Source: Paenibacillus oleatilyticus (GTDB lineage: Bacteria; Bacillota; Bacilli; Paenibacillales; NBRC-103111). Taken from it: a stretch of 37,196 nucleotides of DNA. The stretch spans positions 1 to 37,196 of the forward strand of contig NZ_JAHNZO010000048.1 of NCBI RefSeq assembly GCF_018998565.1, in the 5' to 3' direction. Of this stretch, positions 32,798 to 37,196 are shown piece by piece. The notes beneath the pieces were generated by a model that saw nothing but the letters and a program-made list of their open reading frames with translations, ran no database searches and had not been told where the DNA came from. Position numbers and translations under genes: made by a program. Numbering within the stretch: the stretch's first letter is position 1; the number at the start of each line of letters is the position of its first letter.

Positions 32798-34090
32798 ATG
32801 CAGCTCGATATTTGGGGCGGGGCGGGCGAACACGGCCGCTCCTGCTACCTCTTACACAATGACCGCATCGGCGTAATGCTGGATTGCGGCGTTAAAAAGA
32901 CGGGCGCGGGACAATACCCGCTCGTCGACCCGAACGTCATTCCGCGGCTGAATGCCGTTTTTTTGTCCCATGCGCACGAGGATCATTCGATGGCGCTGCC
33001 GCTGCTGTACAAGCACGGATATCGCGGCGTCGTCTGGACGACCCGGGCGACGGCGCAGCAGCTGGACACGTATTTCGCATCCTGGAAAAAATATGTCAGG
33101 GGACAGTCGGCCGAGCTACCGTATGGCGACGAGCACGTGAAGGCGATCCGGTTCGCGTATTTGGAGGAGGCCGGAGCTTCGGGGGAATGGATCGACACGG
33201 CTCCTCACGTGAGAGCCTGTTGGGGCCGGAGCGGGCACTTGGTCGGCTCCGTCTGGCTGATGCTGGAGCTGGAAGGCAAGCGGGTCTTCTTCTCCGGCGA
33301 TTACTCTTCGGAGTCCGTGCTGCTTGCGGCGGACGGACCGGAAGCGCTGCCGCCGGGAACGGCGGGCCGCCCGGCCGATCTGGCGGTGATCGACGCCGCC
33401 TACGGCATGGACGCCGAGGCGCAGCCGGCCCTGCTGGAGCGGCTTGCCGCCCGGATCGGGCAGGCGCTGGCGCAGGGCGGCTCCGTACTGCTGCCCGTTC
33501 CCGCCTTCGGGCGCGGGCAGGACATGCTCGTCTGGGCGCGGGAGCGGTTCCCGGACGTTCCGCTCGTGGCGGAGCGGGAGCTGCTTCAGGCGTTCGGCCC
33601 GATGCTCGACCGGCCCGAATGGCTGAAGCCGGGCGCGGCCGAGCGGATTCGGCGCTGCCTGGAAGACCCGCGCGTCGTCGCAGTGGCGACCGATGCGGAG
33701 CGGGAGCAGGCGCTGGCCGCGGGGCGGAGCGCGCTTTATTTCACCGCCGACGGGATGATGCAGTCGGAGCGCGCGCAATGGTACTACCGCAGGCTGGCGG
33801 CGGCGGGAAACAGCTGCGTCATCTTGACGGGCCATCTGGCCGCCGGCAGCTTCGGACAGCGTCTGCTGGACGAGCCGGAGGCCGGGGGCGGCTGCTTGGC
33901 CGAAGCGATCCGCTACAAGGTGCACCAAGGCGTGGCCGATGTCAGGCGGATGCTGGGGGCTTTCGGCGGCCGTCGGACGGTCCCGGTGCATACGGGACGC
34001 AGCGCGACGGACGCGCTTTGCGCAGCGCTGGCCGCGGAAGGCTTCGCCGGGCTGCACTCGCTGGGGCCGGGCGAAGCGCTGCGCTTCTAG
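32798..34090 (+). CDS. Beta-CASP-type metallo-beta-lactamase-fold hydrolase
   Basis: A 430-residue cytosolic enzyme. Motif 2 is SHAHEDHSMALP, motif 3 lies in GRSGHLVGSVW and motif 4 is FFSGDYSSES. The beta-CASP motifs follow: A in VIDAAYG, B in LTGHLAAGSFG and C in KVHQGVADV. Together these make it look like an RNA-processing exonuclease/endonuclease of the RNase J/YSH1/CPSF superfamily, but with divergent A and B motifs. No strong ribosome site is seen; it starts 6 bp after the permease stop, implying translational coupling. A nuclease-type protein at the end of an ABC operon is unusual; the substrate is unknown. Confidence 0.88.
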   Translation: MQLDIWGGAGEHGRSCYLLHNDRIGVMLDCGVKKTGAGQYPLVDPNVIPRLNAVFLSHAHEDHSMALPLLYKHGYRGVVWTTRATAQQLDTYFASWKKYVRGQSAELPYGDEHVKAIRFAYLEEAGASGEWIDTAPHVRACWGRSGHLVGSVWLMLELEGKRVFFSGDYSSESVLLAADGPEALPPGTAGRPADLAVIDAAYGMDAEAQPALLERLAARIGQALAQGGSVLLPVPAFGRGQDMLVWARERFPDVPLVAERELLQAFGPMLDRPEWLKPGAAERIRRCLEDPRVVAVATDAEREQALAAGRSALYFTADGMMQSERAQWYYRRLAAAGNSCVILTGHLAAGSFGQRLLDEPEAGGGCLAEAIRYKVHQGVADVRRMLGAFGGRRTVPVHTGRSATDALCAALAAEGFAGLHSLGPGEALRF

Positions 34091-34941
34091 CCGTTGCGCA
34101 GCCGCTCCAGCACCCGGCGCTTGCGGTACAGCATTTTGCCCGCTTCGGCGACGTCTTGCAGCGTGCTGCGGTTCAGCACCGCGCCGAAGATCATGCCGGC
34201 GACGGGGACAAGCTGGAACAGCTTCTTCCAGCCGAAATTGTCGCGGTAAATCGTCACGACCTCGCGCCAGCCTTGAAGCTGCGAGATTGCGTCCCGCTGC
34301 CGGTGCTCGTTGTCGAAGTCGGCCAGCTCCTCCAGCACGGCCTTCTTCCCGACGATGTCGGAGGAAGCGAACTGCAGGCACTTGATCACGAAGACGCGCT
34401 CGCGCTTGTCGTTCGGATCGTAGCCGTACACCATCGCCATCTCCTGCAGCACCTTGAGCGACAAGCCGAGGATGGCCGGAATGTCGATGGCGAGCGTAAA
34501 GATGCCGCCGAAGCCGGTCGTCGCCCCTTGAGCCGTCGCGAAGAGGGTGCGGCTGCGGGCGAATTCGTCGGCGGCGCCGTCCATGACGGCAAGCGGCAAG
34601 GAGGAGACCTCGCCAAGGGTGAGCGCATCGGCAAACGCCGGGGCGTCCGGCCGGCTCGCGAGCTGCCGGTTCAACTGGTCGAGCACGCTTTTCTCCGAGA
34701 TCAGGTATTGGCCGCCCGTTTGTACGAAGCTGCCCACCTCGTCGATCGCCTGAGCCAGCTTGTTCTGCAGCGCCTTCGGCGTGAGCCGGTCAAGCAGCTG
34801 GAAGGGCAGTCTGCCGAGCTTCTCCCAGAACCACAAATCTTTCTGGCTCGCCTCCCATGCCTCGATGTCGAGAAGCGCCTGCCGGAGTTCCTCTTTCGTA
34901 TCAGGGGCAGGCAGCGGATGAGCGTTATCATTTATCGTCAT
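34087..34941 (-). CDS. EcsC family protein
   Basis: A 284-residue protein of the EcsC family, named after the third gene of the B. subtilis ecs cluster. The conserved core reads GGQYLISEKSVLDQLNRQL, GATTGFGGIFTLAIDIPAILGLSLKVLQEMAMVYGYDP and FQLVPVAGMIFGAVLNRSTL. Two moderately hydrophobic glycine-rich segments may associate with the membrane. Function is unknown. ATG at 34941 has AAAGGAG 11 nt before it. Its TAG stop overlaps the TAG stop of the converging beta-CASP gene in the palindrome CTAG. Confidence 0.88.
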   Translation of the reverse strand: MTINDNAHPLPAPDTKEELRQALLDIEAWEASQKDLWFWEKLGRLPFQLLDRLTPKALQNKLAQAIDEVGSFVQTGGQYLISEKSVLDQLNRQLASRPDAPAFADALTLGEVSSLPLAVMDGAADEFARSRTLFATAQGATTGFGGIFTLAIDIPAILGLSLKVLQEMAMVYGYDPNDKRERVFVIKCLQFASSDIVGKKAVLEELADFDNEHRQRDAISQLQGWREVVTIYRDNFGWKKLFQLVPVAGMIFGAVLNRSTLQDVAEAGKMLYRKRRVLERLRNG

Positions 34942-35078
34942 GGATGGATCAGCTCCTTTATATCCCAGTATTACGGTGCGAGTCCTTGGAAGGATGCACA
35001 TGCGGGCGGGGTTACTTTCTAGGCTGCGGCGGGGTGGCGGGTTATGGGGGAAATGTGCTTTGGCGCGGAAGGAGCCGG

Positions 35079-35107
35079 TTGAAAGCACTTGCATCTTTGG
35101 CTAAATT
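35079..35107 (+). promoter_or_regulatory. Promoter of the T-box leader
   Basis: TTGAAA (-35) and TAAATT (-10) are separated by 17 bp. Transcription would start near 35115 and give a leader of about 350 nt to the ATG at 35465, a normal length for a T-box mRNA. Confidence 0.55.
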
Positions 35108-35114
35108 GGTGTAA

Positions 35115-35418
35115 ATTGGAATACACAACATCGTGATTACTCGAATGTTTATGAAGCGAAAAGCAACGATCAAGGACATGGAACGTGCGACCGGTTGCGC
35201 CAGAGAGGGCGTCCGAGGCTGAAAGACCCCCAACCGCCGTATGCTTCGCCCCACCTTGTAGCTGCAGCGGGGAACTAAGCTGGACGTATCCGCTGCCGGG
35301 CCTCCCCCGTTATCCGAATGAAGGACCGCGCGCGCCTGCAATCCGAGGCACATGCGGTTGAACCAAGGGTGGTACCACGACACGTTTTCGTCCCTGACGA
35401 AGACGTGTTTATTTTTAT
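35115..35418 (+). ncRNA. T-box riboswitch (tRNA-sensing leader)
   Basis: The hallmark T-box sequence AACCAAGGGTGGTACCACG lies at 35361-35379. It is followed at once by a terminator (ACACGT..TCGTC / GACGA..ACGTGT, 35380-35408, then a T-rich run). Upstream are the stem I signature AGAGAGGGCGTCCGAGGCTG (about 35202) and the conserved CCGTTATC element at 35307-35314. The TGGT bulge should pair with uncharged tRNA ending ACCA, implying a tRNA with discriminator A. I could not fix the specifier codon; it probably lies in about 35236-35262 (TTC, GCC and CCC are all possible). Uncharged tRNA would turn on the downstream small membrane protein. Confidence 0.88.
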
Positions 35419-35464
35419 ATCCAGCCTGACTGAATCCAAATCAGGATGCCGAGGAGGAATTCAA

Positions 35465-35707
35465 ATGCAAACCGTTTCGGACTATTTGTTTATGGCCTCA
35501 TTGCTGACGATTATTTTGAGTTTTGTGGGCGGAGGATGGCGGTATACCGGCGTCTCCGCGTACACCACGGATTTGCACATGCAGCAGGACCCTGGTAAAG
35601 AATTCAAACGACAGGATAACGCGGTGAAAAGATATTTCAAATCGAAGCTGTTTTGGATCGCTGCGGCAGGCATCGTCATTTCGGTTATATTGTCGGAAAT
35701 GGGATAG
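35465..35707 (+). CDS. Small membrane protein under T-box control
   Basis: An 80-residue protein that I do not recognise. It has two hydrophobic helices (about 7-23, FMASLLTIILSFVGGGW, and about 61-77, LFWIAAAGIVISVIL). A polar, charged linker lies between them (DLHMQQDPGKEFKRQDNAVKRYFKSK). AGGAGGA lies before the ATG at 35465, and the gene starts about 47 nt after the T-box terminator. It is followed 36 bp later by the DUF72 gene, which may be in the same transcript. Its link to amino-acid supply is unexplained; it may be a transport helper, a stress peptide or an unrelated gene captured by the leader. Confidence 0.78.
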   Translation: MQTVSDYLFMASLLTIILSFVGGGWRYTGVSAYTTDLHMQQDPGKEFKRQDNAVKRYFKSKLFWIAAAGIVISVILSEMG

Positions 35708-35743
35708 AAAGTAAGGCGCAGCAAGGCAAGGAGGCACACGTTC

Positions 35744-36589
35744 ATGATCCGAATCGGCTTGGCTGGATGGGGCGACCATAGCGACTTGTACGAACAAGGT
35801 CTTCCGGCCCGCGATAAATTGAAGGTGTACGGCCGGTACTTTTCGCTTGTCGAGGTAGACAGCTCGTTTTATGCGGTGCAGTCGCCCGCCAACTTCGAGC
35901 GATGGGCGGCGGATACGCCGGACGGCTTCGCTTTCGTGGTCAAAGCCTACCAAGGCATGACCGGGCATCAGCGCGGGAACAGCCCTTTCGAGGATGCGGA
36001 CCATATGTTTCAAGCGTTCCGCGAATCGGTCGAGCCGCTGCGGGTAGTGGGCAAGCTGAAGGCGGTGCTGTTCCAGTACCCGCCTTGGTTTGACTGCAAC
36101 CGGCTGAACGTCGAGCAGCTCCGGGAGGCGAAGCGGCGGATGGGCGACTTGCCCGTGGCGCTGGAATTCCGTCACCAGAGCTGGTTCGACGGAGAGATGA
36201 AGGCGAAGACGCTGGCCTTTATGGAAAAAGAAGGCTGGATTCACAGCGTCTGCGACGAGCCGCAGGCCGGCGTCGGCTCGGTGCCGACCGTGCTGCATCC
36301 GACGGACCCGGACGTCACGATCGTCCGCATGCACGGCCGCAACGCGGCCAACTGGAACCAAGGAGGTGGTCCAAACTGGCGCGAGGTCCGCTATTTGTAC
36401 CGGTATAACGCGGACGAGCTTGCGGAGTGGAAGGAGCATCTCGCGAAGCTGCAGGAACGGAGCAAGGAGATTTGCATCATTTTCAACAACAACTCGGGCG
36501 GCGACGCCGCGGCGAACGCGATGCAGATGCTGGAGCTGCTCGGACTGCCGACGAAGCCGTTCGCCCCGCGGCAGTTGGATTTATTTTGA
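35744..36589 (+). CDS. DUF72 family protein (YecE-like)
   Basis: A 281-residue cytosolic protein with a TIM-barrel-like DUF72 domain. It starts IRIGLAGWGDHSDLY and has YFSLVEVDSSFYAVQSPANFERWAADTP, FVVKAYQGMTGHQ, ALEFRHQSWFDGE and RMHGRNAANWN. The end, RSKEICIIFNNNSGGDAAANAMQM, is the usual FNN...G..A.NA motif. Function is unknown. It is 36 bp from the small membrane protein and may share the T-box-controlled transcript. A strong terminator follows directly. The start ATG has AAGGAGG about 11 nt upstream. Confidence 0.92.
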   Translation: MIRIGLAGWGDHSDLYEQGLPARDKLKVYGRYFSLVEVDSSFYAVQSPANFERWAADTPDGFAFVVKAYQGMTGHQRGNSPFEDADHMFQAFRESVEPLRVVGKLKAVLFQYPPWFDCNRLNVEQLREAKRRMGDLPVALEFRHQSWFDGEMKAKTLAFMEKEGWIHSVCDEPQAGVGSVPTVLHPTDPDVTIVRMHGRNAANWNQGGGPNWREVRYLYRYNADELAEWKEHLAKLQERSKEICIIFNNNSGGDAAANAMQMLELLGLPTKPFAPRQLDLF

Positions 36590-36634
36590 AACAGGCTCAG
36601 GTCCGGATATTCCGGGTTTGGGCCTGTTTTTTGT
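36589..36634 (+). terminator. Terminator after the DUF72 gene
   Basis: AAACAGGC pairs with GCCTGTTT around an inner CCGGA/TCCGG stem, followed by a run of T. It starts at the stop codon of the DUF72 gene. Confidence 0.85.
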
Positions 36635-36721
36635 GCTCGGGCGCCCAACTGGAAACTATTTGTTTCATTTTCTATGAAAATTACCTTTTTATTGCTAAAA
36701 ACCAGCCTGCCGGGCTCGGAA

Positions 36722-37039
36722 ACGTGAAATTCGAAGAGCTTCCGCTGTTTTCGATCCTACCTGTCGATTATGGCCGGTCCTGCGAGTATGTCGATTGGCT
36801 GGGTAAGCCGATGCGTATGGCATCGGACCGGATGAAGAGCCTCATGGAGAAATATAACCGTCACATTCGGTTTAAGCGGGTGGAACTGATCGATACGAAA
36901 TAAAGCGGGCAGAACTCCTACTGGATCATGCAGGTACCGGCTGTCGAGTGTCTATCCCCGCAAAGCGAGTTTCACCCCGGAGGCACGCTGAAGCGGCTTG
37001 TATTGGATCGGGAGAGCTGTATGAGAATGAGCATAAAAT
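36722..37039 (+). pseudogene. Decayed Imm11/DUF1629-like gene with in-frame stop
   Basis: One reading frame runs from about 36722 (VKFEELPLFSILPVDY) to an in-frame TAA at 36901-36903. It then continues in the same frame with SGQNSYWIMQVPAVECL and SEFHPGGTLKRLVLD to TAG at 37037-37039. The two parts fit a pattern I know from Imm11/DUF1629-type proteins: a helix like SDRMKSLMEKY, a strand like IRFKRVELID, then a Y-W-x-x-x-V-x-x-x-[DE]-C-L segment. The N-terminal half of such proteins is missing. No ribosome site is clear. It seems to be a truncated, nonsense-broken relic; family assignment is from memory of motifs. Confidence 0.55.
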
Positions 37040-37068
37040 AGGACAAATTGAAATGGAAGTTTAGTGAT

Positions 37069-37096
37069 ATGACGTTTTAACCTAAACGTCATTTTA
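37069..37096. terminator. Perfect hairpin after the decayed gene
   Basis: ATGACGTTT and AAACGTCAT form a perfect 9-bp stem with a 6-nt loop, followed by TTTAATGTTT. It would end plus-strand transcription from the broken gene. Confidence 0.6.
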
Positions 37097-37118
37097 ATGT
37101 TTAAACGACTTGATTACT

Positions 37119-37196
37119 GAGGGTCTGTAAAATAAATTGTGTAACCTCTCAACTGAGATAAATTTGGCAATACTGACTACTAGATCAAAGTTGGAG
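37119..37196. mobile_element. Possible insertion-sequence edge at the right end
   Basis: The AT-rich end contains GAGGGTCTGTAAAATAAATT then GTGTAACCTC, which looks to me like an IS256-family terminal region. No transposase is visible because the window ends. This is recollection of a pattern, so the confidence is low. Confidence 0.3.

Noticed and set aside
33187..35022. A 611-codon plus-strand frame spanning the beta-CASP and EcsC genes
   Set aside because: It is a low-complexity Arg/Gly/Ala product covering two well-supported genes in other frames.

Overview
The window looks like chromosome from a Paenibacillus-type member of the Firmicutes (Paenibacillaceae). It is GC-rich, but start regions carry strong AGGAGG-type ribosome binding sites with frequent TTG and GTG starts. 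Lipoproteins have Gram-positive lipoboxes, there is a T-box leader and a CcpA-type cre site, and the families present (LacI/ABC sugar operon, AdaA, a YjcZ-like spore peptide, EcsC, DUF2252) are typical of spore-forming bacilli. Many long antisense ORFs exist only because of GC-rich codon use and are not genes. I saw no tRNA, rRNA, CRISPR array or intact transposase.

Layout. 1-2.0 kb: a WYL/HTH regulator and a DinB-family protein (minus). 2.0-3.1 kb: an exported DUF3298 plus copper-amine-oxidase-N-like protein (minus), whose promoter carries two OmpR-type direct repeats. 3.35-5.9 kb: an RsgA-type GTPase and an MFS transporter (plus). 5.9-8.3 kb: a compact alkylation-repair locus, adaA-ogt (minus) diverging from alkA (plus). 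8.3-10.6 kb: a PAS-PAS-GGDEF-EAL protein (minus). 10.86-14.2 kb: the most unusual block, a small exported protein followed by an OmpR-type regulator and histidine kinase. The exported protein is clearly related in sequence to the extracytoplasmic sensor domain of that kinase. 14.35-15.0 kb: a 39-aa Gly/Cys membrane peptide and a YnfA/UPF0060 protein. 15.0-18.1 kb: glutaminyl-tRNA synthetase, an unrecognised 192-aa protein and a small membrane protein.

18.2-25.0 kb (minus): a sugar-use operon with two ABC permeases, a lipoprotein solute-binding protein, a LacI regulator, a BadF-type kinase and a GH4 glycosidase. A long palindromic element lies between the second permease and the binding-protein gene. 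Upstream are two identical 14-bp palindromic operators and a cre site. The simplest reading is import of an unphosphorylated glycoside, phosphorylation by the kinase, hydrolysis by the GH4 enzyme, and control by both LacI and CcpA.

25.4-27.8 kb: a DUF2252 protein (plus) and an exported CYTH-like protein (minus). 28.0-34.1 kb: a LysR regulator diverging from an iron-type ABC operon (ATPase, lipoprotein, fused double permease) that ends in a beta-CASP metallo-hydrolase. 34.1-34.9 kb: an EcsC protein, convergent and sharing a CTAG with the previous stop. 35.1-36.6 kb: a promoter and T-box riboswitch reading into an 80-aa membrane protein and then a DUF72 protein. 36.7-37.04 kb: a decayed gene resembling Imm11/DUF1629 proteins, interrupted by an in-frame TAA. 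The last 100 bp are AT-rich and may be the edge of an insertion sequence.

The strongest candidates for something undescribed are (i) the secreted paralog of a kinase sensor domain next to its two-component system, (ii) the T-box upstream of a small membrane protein with no obvious link to amino acids, and (iii) the palindromic element inside the ABC operon.
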